Assembly (NCBI GenBank): GCA_965231765.1
Contig: OZ246887.1
Location: forward strand, 2,480,001-2,544,000
DNA length: 64,000 nt
Source of the DNA: JAAXHF01 sp963665955
GTDB taxonomy: Bacteria; Desulfobacterota; Binatia; Bin18
Reading direction: 5' to 3'
How positions within the stretch are numbered: the stretch's first letter is position 1; every line of letters starts with the position of its first letter. This document shows, piece by piece, positions 8,111 to 16,399 of the stretch. The position numbers and the translations under genes are program-made. Below the pieces are notes generated by a model that searched no databases, was not told the origin of the DNA, and saw only the letters and a program-made list of their open reading frames with translations.

Positions 8111-9784
8111 TCAGAACCGAGATGCACTGAGCTTGACATCTGCCCGTATCCAGATTTTCCGAAACTCTTCCTCCACCAGTTTTGCTTTGGCTGTCGCCCC
8201 TTGGGCGCGCAGACTCTGGGCGAGTCCATACAGTGACCAGCCATTTCTAGGATTCTGCTTCAAATCTTCTTGATACACCGCTTCTGCCTCAGCTGCTTTG
8301 CCCGCTGTCAATAAAACGGCTCCAAGTGCTTGGCGCACCGGATAATACCACGGCGGAGGCTCGCTATACCGCAGGTGGTCTTGGATGGCAACGGCTTTTT
8401 CCAGGTGTTGGACAGCCTCGGCCGACTTGTCTTGTTTTGCTGCAAGCTCGCCCGCCACAACCTGGGCAGCGATACCTAACAGATCACTGGCGGTATTTCT
8501 GCCCATCATTTCTCGTTCCGGATCAAAGCCTGTGACAATCGTCTCCAGGGCTGCCTGTTCTTTTTTTGCGTCTTCCATCTGCTGAGTTGAAGCAAACGCC
8601 AAGGCCCGAGCATAATGCCAAATCCCAGTCATGTAGTGCAAATCTTCCGGTGGCTGAGGTTCCTTGAGAATCTCTTGCCACTTGCCAAAGCGGACCAAGG
8701 CGTACAGTGGCGTCGCCGTCCAGGCTTCCAAGAGTGGAAATTGGCGCGCCACAGCGGGGGGAGTTCGCTCGGCCAGCTTACGAGCGGTTTCAATCGCCTC
8801 AACACTACGCCCTTCCATCTGCTGAGCCGCCCACAAAAAGTCGATATTGTGGGGATAGTACATCATCCGATACAGACCCTGGGGTGCCTCGGCTTCAATA
8901 TACTTCTCATCGGCTTCCACCGCCTTGATGTTGCTGATTGCGGCCTCGTTGTACAGCCCAACCCGCAGATAAATATGCGACGGCATGTGGACCAGATGAC
9001 CGGAGCCGGGAATCAATGCACTCAGCCTGCGGGCGTGGGGCAATGCCCGTTCGGGTTGAGACGAGGCTTCAATGGCATGAATATAATAGTGAATCGCTCC
9101 GATATGGTTGGGAAAGCGTTCCAACACACTTTCGAGTGCAGCAACCAGAGCAAGCGTGCCGGCTTTGGGCTGGCTATCAGGTGTCCAGTAATCCCACGGG
9201 CGCACATTCATAAGTGCAGCAGCAAACAGCGTTCTCGCATCCGGGTCGTCAGCATACCGCTCAGATAGTTGTCGCATGGCCTCGGCATAGGCCGTATCCA
9301 GCCCACCTCGATCAGCCGTCTCAGGATCAGCTGTATAGCGCGTCGCTAACGCCTCGATATAGGCGCGTTCAGGCTCACTCGCGTAGCGAGCCAAAGCGAT
9401 GGCCTGCTGAATCGCAGCGTAGGCTTGTCTGCCCTGTGCCGCCGCCATGGGAGCGTTAATATTTGGCCCCAAGGCTAAGGCCAGACCCCAATGAGCCATA
9501 GCGCAATTGGGATCAATCCGGGCCACTTCTTTAAACGCCCGTATCGCCTCAGCATGGTTAAACGCATAGGTCAGGCGCAAGCCTTGGTTGAAATAACGTT
9601 GGGCTAATTCTGAGGTTGTGGTGATCGAGTGTTGGTAGCTCCCAAGATTTTCAAACAGGGGAACCGGAGCCGCGGCCGCGGCCGCGGCCGCTGCACCATT
9701 TTGCTCCTGGGCCACAACACAAACAATCCCCATACATAGGCTCAGCACCATCACGCGGAAAAAGAATCCAGAACGTTTCTTCAT
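8111..9784 (-). CDS. Large exported TPR-repeat protein
   Basis: 557 residues. A signal peptide (VMVLSLCMGIVCVVAQEQ) is followed by a run of nine alanines. TPR-like helices fill the rest: YFNQGLRLTYAFNHAEAIRA, MAHWGLALALGPNIN, LPHARRLSALIPGSGHLVHM, and at the end KAAEAEAVYQEDLKQ with WSLYGLAQSLRAQG. The HLVHMPSHIYLRVG segment is conserved in a family of ~550-residue TPR proteins common in soil bacteria, whose role is unknown. The alanine run is encoded by a GCGGCC tandem repeat at about 9669-9694. The gene lies between the serine hydrolase and the FMN reductase. Confidence 0.75.
   Translation of the reverse strand: MKKRSGFFFRVMVLSLCMGIVCVVAQEQNGAAAAAAAAAPVPLFENLGSYQHSITTTSELAQRYFNQGLRLTYAFNHAEAIRAFKEVARIDPNCAMAHWGLALALGPNINAPMAAAQGRQAYAAIQQAIALARYASEPERAYIEALATRYTADPETADRGGLDTAYAEAMRQLSERYADDPDARTLFAAALMNVRPWDYWTPDSQPKAGTLALVAALESVLERFPNHIGAIHYYIHAIEASSQPERALPHARRLSALIPGSGHLVHMPSHIYLRVGLYNEAAISNIKAVEADEKYIEAEAPQGLYRMMYYPHNIDFLWAAQQMEGRSVEAIETARKLAERTPPAVARQFPLLEAWTATPLYALVRFGKWQEILKEPQPPEDLHYMTGIWHYARALAFASTQQMEDAKKEQAALETIVTGFDPEREMMGRNTASDLLGIAAQVVAGELAAKQDKSAEAVQHLEKAVAIQDHLRYSEPPPWYYPVRQALGAVLLTAGKAAEAEAVYQEDLKQNPRNGWSLYGLAQSLRAQGATAKAKLVEEEFRKIWIRADVKLSASRF
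9669..9694. repeat. GCGGCC microsatellite encoding poly-alanine
   Basis: About four tandem copies of GCGGCC lie inside the large TPR gene, just after its signal peptide, and encode part of a nine-alanine run. Such a tract can change length by slippage in six-base steps without changing the reading frame. Confidence 0.8.
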
Positions 9785-9824
9785 AAGAGTCTCTCTATTT
9801 ACCCAAGGCTACTTGTCATTTAGC

Positions 9825-11054
9825 CTACCCGCAGGCATCTAAGGCCAGAGACAGCAGCTCGTTTGAAAACTGCATGAACTCGGCGTAGTCCTTTTGGCCG
9901 GTATTCAAAAAAGCAAACGACAAGCCCCGGTCCAAATCCGCCACACAGGTCTGGCCGCCTTTGCCCGGATGCCCAAACGTGCGCAGCGATGCGCCACGGG
10001 CCAAGTGTCCTAACATCCAGCCTTGTGCGTAAATCACCGGAATGCGCAAAGACCGATCGATCGCCCCATCTTCACTGGTTGGCACAATGCTCTTGTCCAA
10101 GGTCTCCTGCGAGAGGAATTGCTTGCCTTCCCACGTCCCACCTTGGGCAAGCATGGCATACACTTTGGCGATATCACGCGCAGAGGAAATTCCACCGCCG
10201 CCAGGCAGCACAACTCGATGGACTTCAGGCCGATTAAAGATATTATCCCATTCGGGGAATGGCAGATCCTTGGGGTCCAGCCCTTCTTCAAACATGATTG
10301 AGCGTTGGAAGCCAAAATACTCTTCATCTGGGGTAAAACCCATGAGTTTGGCCATCCCAGTGATGGATTCCCGGTCAGCTGGTGCCTCATACACGCACGC
10401 AACCCGGTCTTCTTCTGACTCTGGTAAACCAATAAACAAGCTGTCGAGTCCGAGCGGGGCAGCAACTTCTTCTTGGAAAAACTTGCCGCAGTCGCGTCCA
10501 TCCGTTTGTTGCATGACCTCATTAATCATGAAGCCATAATTGAGCGGGTGATAGCCGTTGGCTTCGCCCGGTGTCCAGCGAGGCGCAAGCTCCTCCATCG
10601 CTTTTGCACACTGCCGAAAATCGCCCCACTGTTTATACGTCAGCCAGTCGGGACCAACGGTATTCCCAACCCGGTGACCCAGCATATGGGTGATGGTCGC
10701 CTGCTCTTTGCCATTCTGGGCAAACTTCGGCCAGTAGGTGCTGATCAGATCGTCATAATCGAACACCCCTCTGTCACGCAGCATATGCATACACAGCGCC
10801 GCCAAACCTTTGGTCGAAGAATACAGCACAAACATCGTCTCCGGCGTGACTGGCTTTTGATCACTGGCTCGCGCCCAACCGCCACCAAGGTCAACGACCT
10901 TCTTGCCATGCCGAAAGACAGCTAACTGAGCGCCCCAGAACAAGCGCTGCGCCTCAACCTCTGCACGGAATAAAGCAGTGAGTTTTGCCACCGTGTCCGC
11001 ATTCATGCTGACGTCGTGCGGCGAGACCTGCGGATCTTTTTGATAAAACGACAT
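9825..11054 (-). CDS. Beta-lactamase-fold serine hydrolase (EstB-like)
   Basis: 409 residues, typical for family VIII esterases and beta-lactamase-related proteins. The SxxK nucleophile motif is in VLYSSTKGLAAL. The second motif region is NGYHPLNYGFM, where a tyrosine acts as base, and a late FGHPGKGGQT stands for the third motif. Family members hydrolyse short esters, lactones or beta-lactams; the substrate cannot be called. First gene of the minus-strand run down to 4741. A nine-G tract lies nine bases before the ATG and seems to act as its ribosome binding site. Confidence 0.82.
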   Translation of the reverse strand: MSFYQKDPQVSPHDVSMNADTVAKLTALFRAEVEAQRLFWGAQLAVFRHGKKVVDLGGGWARASDQKPVTPETMFVLYSSTKGLAALCMHMLRDRGVFDYDDLISTYWPKFAQNGKEQATITHMLGHRVGNTVGPDWLTYKQWGDFRQCAKAMEELAPRWTPGEANGYHPLNYGFMINEVMQQTDGRDCGKFFQEEVAAPLGLDSLFIGLPESEEDRVACVYEAPADRESITGMAKLMGFTPDEEYFGFQRSIMFEEGLDPKDLPFPEWDNIFNRPEVHRVVLPGGGGISSARDIAKVYAMLAQGGTWEGKQFLSQETLDKSIVPTSEDGAIDRSLRIPVIYAQGWMLGHLARGASLRTFGHPGKGGQTCVADLDRGLSFAFLNTGQKDYAEFMQFSNELLSLALDACG

Positions 11055-11358
11055 TGATTGTTACCCCCCCCCTTAAAAAATGCTGATTATGGGTCTGAAA
11101 CGGCTTAGCAGCCATAGCCTCTACGATACTTAGCGTGCTGCGCCAGGACAAGGGGCAGGCTGGGCAGGACACTCGCGTTGTTCGTACCCGAAGGCTGATC
11201 CTGGCGCATATTGCCTTGATCTTGCAGATGCCGAAAGGGATGACTTCGGAATTACATTTTCGAACAGTGGGGCTCCAAGGGGTGAGGAAATTTTCTGAAA
11301 GAGTAGACACCTCAAACGGACGAGAGATACTATGCTCTTCCAAAAGAAGGAGACTCCC
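11055..11358. other. Divergent intergenic region with a 9-base homopolymer
   Basis: This 304-bp gap separates the divergent serine hydrolase and MetE-like genes. On the minus strand a run of nine G (11064-11072) is followed nine bases later by the serine hydrolase ATG. On the plus strand GAAGGAG precedes the ATG at 11359. I saw no convincing gene and no clear sigma-70 pair; promoters for both directions must lie here. Confidence 0.6.
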
Positions 11359-12510
11359 ATGAAACGCAGCACCGAACGCATTCTCACCACCCACACCGGC
11401 AGTTTGCCCCGCCCCGATGATCTGGTCAGTATGGTGTATACCAAGGAGCGCGGTGAAAGCCTTGATCACGCAGCTTTTATCTCTCGCGTGCGGGAAGTCA
11501 CGTCAGACGTCATCCGCAAGCAGCTGGAATGTGGAGTGGATGTCATTAACGATGGCGAAGTCAGTAAAGTCGGCTACTCGACCTACGTGAAAGATCGTTT
11601 AACCGGCTTTGAGGGTGAGGCATCACCGCTGCCGATTGCTGATTTAGAAGATTTCCCTACATACGGAAAAAAAGTTTTTGAGAACACACCACTCGAGGAG
11701 ATGCGTCGGCCAGCGTGCACCGGCCCTATTGCCTACAGAGATAAAGCCGCACTCCAAGAGGATCTTGAAAATTTCAGAACGGCTCTACAGACGCACCCTG
11801 GCACGACTCCTGAAGACACTTTTCTGAGTGCGGCCTCTCCTGGAGTGATTTCGCTCTTTCTGAAAAACAATCATTACCCCAATCACGATGCATATTTATC
11901 CGCCTTGGCGGCTGCCATGAAGGAAGAGTACGACGCCATTCATCAGGCTGGCTTTCTGCTTCAAATTGATTGTCCAGACTTGGCTATGGGCAAGCATATT
12001 CAGTTTACCGAATTGAGTTTGGAAGAGTTTCGCAAGAGTGCCGAGCTGCATGTTGAAGCGCTCAATCAGGCCGTGGCAGATATTCCACCGGAGCAGATGC
12101 GCTTACATTTATGCTGGGGCAACTATGAAGGCCCGCACCATCTGGACGTTCCGCTCCAAGACATCGTTGATATTGTCCTCCGGGCGCGGCCGGCTGGTAT
12201 TTCGTTTGAAGCCGCGAACCCACGTCATGCCCACGAGTGGAAAGTGTTTCACAATTTTACGCTGCCAGCGAGCAAGGTGTTGATTCCTGGTGTGATTGAT
12301 TCAACGACGAATTATATTGAACACCCGGAGCTTGTTGCCGAGCGTATCTGTCGCTTTGCTGAGGTGGTCGGGCGAGAAAATGTTATGGCTGGCACCGATT
12401 GTGGGCTTTCAACCTTTGCTGGTTTAAAAACCGTTGATCCGGATATTGCGTGGGCAAAACTCGGAGTTATGGCGGAAGGGGCACGGCTGGCATCGGCTGT
12501 CCTGTGGTAA
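11359..12510 (+). CDS. MetE C-terminal-like cobalamin-independent methyltransferase
   Basis: 383 residues matching only the catalytic C-terminal half of MetE. The start TTHTGSLPRP is typical, and zinc-ligand positions are visible as LHLCWGNYEG (His and Cys) and AGTDCGLST (Cys). Stand-alone proteins of this type occur as archaeal methionine synthases and as betaine- or unknown-donor methyltransferases in catabolic bacteria. The acceptor is therefore uncertain. ATG at 11359 has GAAGGAG upstream and is preferred over the earlier in-frame ATG at 11332. Single gene, transcribed divergently from the serine hydrolase. Confidence 0.78.
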   Translation: MKRSTERILTTHTGSLPRPDDLVSMVYTKERGESLDHAAFISRVREVTSDVIRKQLECGVDVINDGEVSKVGYSTYVKDRLTGFEGEASPLPIADLEDFPTYGKKVFENTPLEEMRRPACTGPIAYRDKAALQEDLENFRTALQTHPGTTPEDTFLSAASPGVISLFLKNNHYPNHDAYLSALAAAMKEEYDAIHQAGFLLQIDCPDLAMGKHIQFTELSLEEFRKSAELHVEALNQAVADIPPEQMRLHLCWGNYEGPHHLDVPLQDIVDIVLRARPAGISFEAANPRHAHEWKVFHNFTLPASKVLIPGVIDSTTNYIEHPELVAERICRFAEVVGRENVMAGTDCGLSTFAGLKTVDPDIAWAKLGVMAEGARLASAVLW

Positions 12511-12529
12511 GCCTATCTTTCGTCTACAG

Positions 12530-12552
12530 AAAAATCGGTGGGGCTGGCCCCA
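12530..12552 (-). terminator. Terminator after alpha/beta hydrolase (minus strand)
   Basis: TGGGGC and GCCCCA (12539-12552) form a compact GC-rich hairpin. On the minus strand it is followed by CCGATTTTT, giving a T-run at 12530-12534. It lies just past the alpha/beta hydrolase stop, between convergent genes. Confidence 0.4.
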
Positions 12553-12554
12553 TC

Positions 12555-13403
12555 CTACCTGAAATGTTGCCTGATAATCCGTGCGATCTCGTCTGGTTTT
12601 TCCATCGGAAGGAAATGACTGGTGTCTGGAACGGTGACAAGTATTCCTTGGGGAATCTTTTGAGCGACTTTTTCGGCAACGAGAGAGAGGGGCGGATCGG
12701 TATTTTCTCCACGCAGAACGATTGCTGGACAGTCCACCAGACCAAGCTGTGAGTAGATGTCTATGAGGGGAGCTTGAGCAAAGACGTGGGCTTCAACGGT
12801 AACTGGGCATTTCAGTTGAATCTGCCCGTTTGGCAAATTGGCGGTGCCGTGGTTGATATAATCCCACAAGACCTCTTTCTGCCAGCCAGAAAAGGCAGCC
12901 TTCGTCTGATAGGCCTCATATAACTGCTGGCGAGAATCCCACACTGCGCGTCGGCGCAGCGTCATTTCGACAAGGGGATGGTCGGTCGTAGAGAGCCGCT
13001 CTAAAAATGGCGGTTCGCGCGGAAAGGTGACGGGTTCGAGCAAGGCTAAGCTTTTGACTCGGCCAGTATGTGCGGCCGTGTAGCCTGCCAGCAAAGCTGC
13101 TCCACCGGAATGGCCGAGTCCGTAAAAATCTTGCAGATGCAGCGCGTCGATAACCGCCTCCACATCGTTGGCCATATCTTGCCAGTGCCCCTCTCGGAGC
13201 GCCGGCTTGTCGCTATCACCTTGGCCACGTAGATCCAGGGTATACACATGATAGCCACCGCCGAGATGCCGAATCAGCTCGCGGTAGACCAGGCCGAGAA
13301 AACCGTTGGCATGCACGAGCAAGATATCCGCTCCACTCCCGCCCCAGTCGGCAACGTGGAGTTTGACTCCATCAACCTCAATAAATTGGCTACGTGGCTC
13401 CAT
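12555..13403 (-). CDS. Alpha/beta-fold hydrolase
   Basis: 282 residues from the ATG chosen at 13403. The next upstream start is a GTG giving 8 more residues, and neither has a clear ribosome binding site. The nucleophile elbow is GHSGGAALLAG, the acid probably the Asp in RGENTDPPL, and the catalytic His in DTSHFLPMEKPDEIA. The oxyanion-hole segment is LVHANGFLGLVYRELIRHL. Enzymes like this are haloalkane dehalogenase-, epoxide hydrolase- or esterase-like; the substrate is unknown. It faces the MetE-like gene and starts 57 bp after the LysE-type gene stop. Confidence 0.8.
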   Translation of the reverse strand: MEPRSQFIEVDGVKLHVADWGGSGADILLVHANGFLGLVYRELIRHLGGGYHVYTLDLRGQGDSDKPALREGHWQDMANDVEAVIDALHLQDFYGLGHSGGAALLAGYTAAHTGRVKSLALLEPVTFPREPPFLERLSTTDHPLVEMTLRRRAVWDSRQQLYEAYQTKAAFSGWQKEVLWDYINHGTANLPNGQIQLKCPVTVEAHVFAQAPLIDIYSQLGLVDCPAIVLRGENTDPPLSLVAEKVAQKIPQGILVTVPDTSHFLPMEKPDEIARIIRQHFR

Positions 13404-13460
13404 GGCGTTCTGATGTAAACCACACACGGGCGTTTGTCTAGGCAGGATTTGATTGGGCGA

Positions 13461-14108
13461 TTACTCCTGAGCCATGAGCTCTCCCACTCCATCCCAGAAG
13501 AGCATCCCCCCAAAGAGAAGGAGTAAAACTCCACTCACCTGCAAGGCAAACCGATATCCCCGCCCCTGCAGTCGTGCCCGCCCCGTGTGGATAAAGACGG
13601 CCAGCAAAATCTTTGATCCAATCAGACAGCTATAAAATCCGGCCAAAAAGGCAAAAATCGCACTCCAAGCCGATTGCTGAGACAGGCGTGAAATCAGTGG
13701 CCCACCAACTGTCAACCAGAATAGATAAGGGTGAGGATTCAACATATTGACTATCAGACCCTTGCGCAGACTAGACCAGGCGTTTCCTGCATTTTCCGCT
13801 TGTTCGGATGCCGCTACACTGACCTCTCTCGGAGTCTGCAACATCTCCCAGCCCAGAAAAAGGACGTAGCAACCGCCAACAATACCCAGCACAGGAAAAA
13901 TGAAAGTCGGGAGTTGCAGGAACAAGGTAAACGTCAGCCCAATGATTGCGGCATCGGCAATGAGCGGCGCAATGGCAACCAATACCCCGGCTCGCCACCC
14001 GCCACGCAGAGTCTCACTGATAATCAAACCAAGCAACGGTCCCGGCGTGATCCCCGCCCCGAGTCCAAGAACGATTGCTTGCAATAAAATGGACCAAATC
14101 GTGACCAC
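13461..14108 (-). CDS. LysE/RhtB-family amino acid exporter
   Basis: 215 residues with about six hydrophobic membrane segments. The start ILLQAIVLGLGAGITPGPLLGLI carries the family motif GxxPGP. LNPHPYLFWLTVGGPLI is the conserved NP(x)W region of LysE translocators. Members pump out amino acids or small amines and lactones from the cytoplasm. Substrate cannot be told. Its start lies 74 bp from the divergent Nudix gene. Confidence 0.85.
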   Translation of the reverse strand: MVTIWSILLQAIVLGLGAGITPGPLLGLIISETLRGGWRAGVLVAIAPLIADAAIIGLTFTLFLQLPTFIFPVLGIVGGCYVLFLGWEMLQTPREVSVAASEQAENAGNAWSSLRKGLIVNMLNPHPYLFWLTVGGPLISRLSQQSAWSAIFAFLAGFYSCLIGSKILLAVFIHTGRARLQGRGYRFALQVSGVLLLLFGGMLFWDGVGELMAQE

Positions 14109-14182
14109 TCCCGTTCCTCCCTATGCGCGCTCTGCCCGTCGTGTTAGGAAAACCCAAGGATTACAGATGAGGAGGACATGGC

Positions 14183-14731
14183 GTGGCAAACGACCATCAT
14201 CACGGTCACCAGCATGGTCCAGGGTTTCGTTTCTGTCCGAAATGTGGCGGGCAGTTAGAACGGAAGCAGATCAAGGCCAATGAGCCGGAGCGGCGGGTGT
14301 GCAGCGCCTGCGCGTTTATCCTTTACGAAGATCCCAAAATCGCCGCATGCACCATCCCTATCATCGATAATAAAATCGTTCTCCTCAAACGCGGCATCGA
14401 ACCGAATTATGGGCAATGGGTGTTTCCAGGCGGATTCATGGATCGTGGCGAGCGTGTTGAGGACGCCGCGATTCGAGAAACGTGGGAAGAGGCCAATCTC
14501 GCAGTTGAAATCGACCACCTGCTGAATATCTACTCGTATACAGGCCAGCCCGTCGTGATTGTTGTCTATCTTGTCAATGTCGTAGGGGGCGAGCTCAAAG
14601 CCATGGACGAAACGCTTGAGGCCGCGACTTTTGCCCCAGAGGAAATTCCCTGGGATGAGTTGGCGTTTGAAAGTACGAAAGAAGCGTTACGGGAGTATGT
14701 AGCATTGCAGGAGCCGGTTGCTAAAGGGTAG
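14183..14731 (+). CDS. Zinc-ribbon Nudix hydrolase
   Basis: 182 residues. A His-rich N-terminus (NDHHHGHQHG) leads into a zinc ribbon (FCPKCGG...CSACAF), then the Nudix fold. The Nudix box reads GGFMDRGERVEDAAIRETW followed by EEANL; Asn replaces the usual Gly after EExx, but the catalytic glutamates are present. NudC-related zinc-ribbon Nudix proteins cleave NADH or decap NAD-RNA, while smaller relatives act on ADP-ribose or similar. The start is GTG at 14183, seven bases after AGGAGG. Single plus-strand gene. Confidence 0.85.
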   Translation: MANDHHHGHQHGPGFRFCPKCGGQLERKQIKANEPERRVCSACAFILYEDPKIAACTIPIIDNKIVLLKRGIEPNYGQWVFPGGFMDRGERVEDAAIRETWEEANLAVEIDHLLNIYSYTGQPVVIVVYLVNVVGGELKAMDETLEAATFAPEEIPWDELAFESTKEALREYVALQEPVAKG

Positions 14732-14780
14732 CGTGGGCGTCCCTGTCCGCTCCGAGCCAGGCACGGAGGCCTGACCTACC
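14732..14780. repeat. Intergenic repeat-like element with CAGGC/GCCTG hairpin
   Basis: Between the convergent Nudix and alpha/beta hydrolase genes lies a GC-rich, non-coding block with CAGGC (14758-14762) and GCCTG (14769-14773) around an ACGGAG loop, followed by ACCTACC. It looks like a short interspersed palindromic repeat. No second copy is seen in this window. Confidence 0.35.
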
Positions 14781-14783
14781 AAT

Positions 14784-15611
14784 TCATACCAGCCACTCCT
14801 GCTGGCCATTGATAAACCCACTCACCACATCCACCGTTGTCTCTGGCCGTTCCATATGGAACATATGGCTGGCGTTGGACAGAATGGCAAGCTCAGCATT
14901 TGGAATCTGCTGCGATAAAATCAGCGAGTTTTCCGGTGGTACCAAGCCGTCTTCTTTGCCGGTAATCACCAAGGTTGGCACGCTGATCTGCGGCAAACGC
15001 GCGTAGGTATCGTGCCCTTGCAAAGCGGCCATTTGGCTCACCATGCCATGTTTCGGCGTGGGATGAGCGGCCGACATTTGGTTCATCTCGATGAGCGTGG
15101 CCATATGCTTTTGTATAAACCAGGGAGTTACTGCCACCTTCGTCATTGCTAATGCGGCTTCCTCGACACTCACCGATTCAATGTTGCCCAGCATATTGAG
15201 CACCTCGGGATCGCTCGACAGCGTCGTCTTTTCCCCGCCACAGTTTGTACAGCCGAGGATCAACGTTTTGACTCGCTGGGAATGACGCAGGGCAAACTCC
15301 TGGGCGATCATTCCGCCCATAGAAATCCCAAATATATGAGCTTTATCGATGCCTAAGCCATCCAGCAGACCAGCAGTGTCGTCGGCAAACATCTGCATCG
15401 TATACGGCTCATCTGGCTTATCACTCTGGCCCACACCCCGATTATCAAAAGCAATGGTTCGGAAGGATTTGGCAAAGGATGGAATATTCCAATGCCAGCC
15501 GATCGAACTCACGGTAAAGCCCATAATCAAAATCAGCGGCTCAGCGTTGCTGTTTTCTTGACCGTGTTCTTCGTAGTACAGCGATATTCCGTTGGATTGG
15601 AGGTGTGGCAT
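14784..15611 (-). CDS. Alpha/beta hydrolase (3-oxoadipate enol-lactonase-like)
   Basis: 275 residues. The nucleophile elbow is GISMGGMIAQEFALRH; the acid sits in ITGKEDGLVPPEN and the His in SNASHMFHMERPE. FDNRGVGQSDKP is the strand-4 signature of hydrolases related to PcaD and to menaquinone SHCHC synthase. Broad ester or lactone hydrolysis is likely. It is the last gene of a minus-strand run with the 89-residue protein (14 bp upstream) and the small TPR protein. Confidence 0.8.
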   Translation of the reverse strand: MPHLQSNGISLYYEEHGQENSNAEPLILIMGFTVSSIGWHWNIPSFAKSFRTIAFDNRGVGQSDKPDEPYTMQMFADDTAGLLDGLGIDKAHIFGISMGGMIAQEFALRHSQRVKTLILGCTNCGGEKTTLSSDPEVLNMLGNIESVSVEEAALAMTKVAVTPWFIQKHMATLIEMNQMSAAHPTPKHGMVSQMAALQGHDTYARLPQISVPTLVITGKEDGLVPPENSLILSQQIPNAELAILSNASHMFHMERPETTVDVVSGFINGQQEWLV

Positions 15612-15625
15612 AGGCAGCGTGCTCC

Positions 15626-15895
15626 TTACAAATAGTGAATAAAATTCTTCATCGCGGACAGCAAGGCTTCCAGATCCGCGTACCCTTGCAACTCGTCATA
15701 CAGGAAATAATACTGGCTGCGGACTTCGGCTTCATCCTGTTCATCTTCGTCCACAGAGACGGCGGCGTCAAACTCCTTGAGCATCGCCTGGGTCTGCAGC
15801 TTGGTCTCCATCGGAATGGTATCGTCGGTGGCAATCAATAGACGCGTCTGATGGATCAGCCGGCCAACGATGTATGCATCACTATGTTCGGCCAT
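15626..15895 (-). CDS. Small acidic hypothetical protein
   Basis: 89 residues, acidic (SVDEDEQDEAEVRSQ), predicted mostly helical, with no signal peptide or membrane segment. I do not recognise the family. It lies between the small TPR gene (49 bp upstream) and the alpha/beta hydrolase (14 bp downstream), so a shared transcript is likely. Both it and the TPR protein may be cytoplasmic accessory factors, but that is a guess from position. Confidence 0.6.
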   Translation of the reverse strand: MAEHSDAYIVGRLIHQTRLLIATDDTIPMETKLQTQAMLKEFDAAVSVDEDEQDEAEVRSQYYFLYDELQGYADLEALLSAMKNFIHYL

Positions 15896-15944
15896 ACGCG
15901 CCTCCCTGTTTTATTGGGCAGTGACAGTTGTATGGACACGCTGA

Positions 15945-16304
15945 TTACGAGCCCCCGCCGAGCTTCTTTTCTTTCAACTCCCGTTTCCAGTCCAGCACTC
16001 GGGCTTTGGCCGCTTCGGCCTCAGCCTCAGGAATCATATCCTTCTGCTGGTAGAAGCGAGATAAGATGGTAAAACCCATCGTATCATCCGGGGTCAATAC
16101 AGTCAGCTGCTTCGCCGCCTCGATCGCCTCGTCGAGCATATCCTTATCGGCATACGCATGGGCCAGATCGTGGACTGCATCAACGTATTTGGGATCAATG
16201 TCCAGAATCGCTTTATACGCTTCAATCGCCTGATCCGCTTCGCCGTCACATAACAGGTCGTACGCCTGATCGTAAAGGTCTCGGAGTTCTTCGCTAGATG
16301 CCAT
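15945..16304 (-). CDS. Small TPR-repeat protein
   Basis: 119 residues, no signal peptide. Three TPR motifs: YDQAYDLLCDGEADQAIEAY, AVHDLAHAYADKDMLDEAIE, and TILSRFYQQKDMIPEAEAEA, ending in a charged tail with GGGS. A cytoplasmic protein-interaction scaffold. GGAG lies upstream of the ATG at 16304. First gene of the three-gene minus-strand run, divergent from the LuxE-like gene. Confidence 0.75.
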   Translation of the reverse strand: MASSEELRDLYDQAYDLLCDGEADQAIEAYKAILDIDPKYVDAVHDLAHAYADKDMLDEAIEAAKQLTVLTPDDTMGFTILSRFYQQKDMIPEAEAEAAKARVLDWKRELKEKKLGGGS

Positions 16305-16399
16305 GATTGGATCTCCTCTAAAAATAGCTTTTCAGAGCGAGGTGTAATGTGTGTATCCTCGTCTCACACAGCGTTTGCAACCTAGCCTATTTGCGCCTC

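Noticed and set aside
8615..9268. Plus-strand frame of 217 codons
   Set aside because: It lies wholly over the large TPR gene on the other strand and has no ribosome binding site or known motif.
12450..12752. A separate small plus-strand gene at the end of the MetE-like gene
   Set aside because: It overlaps the MetE-like end and the convergent hydrolase and has no motif or ribosome site.
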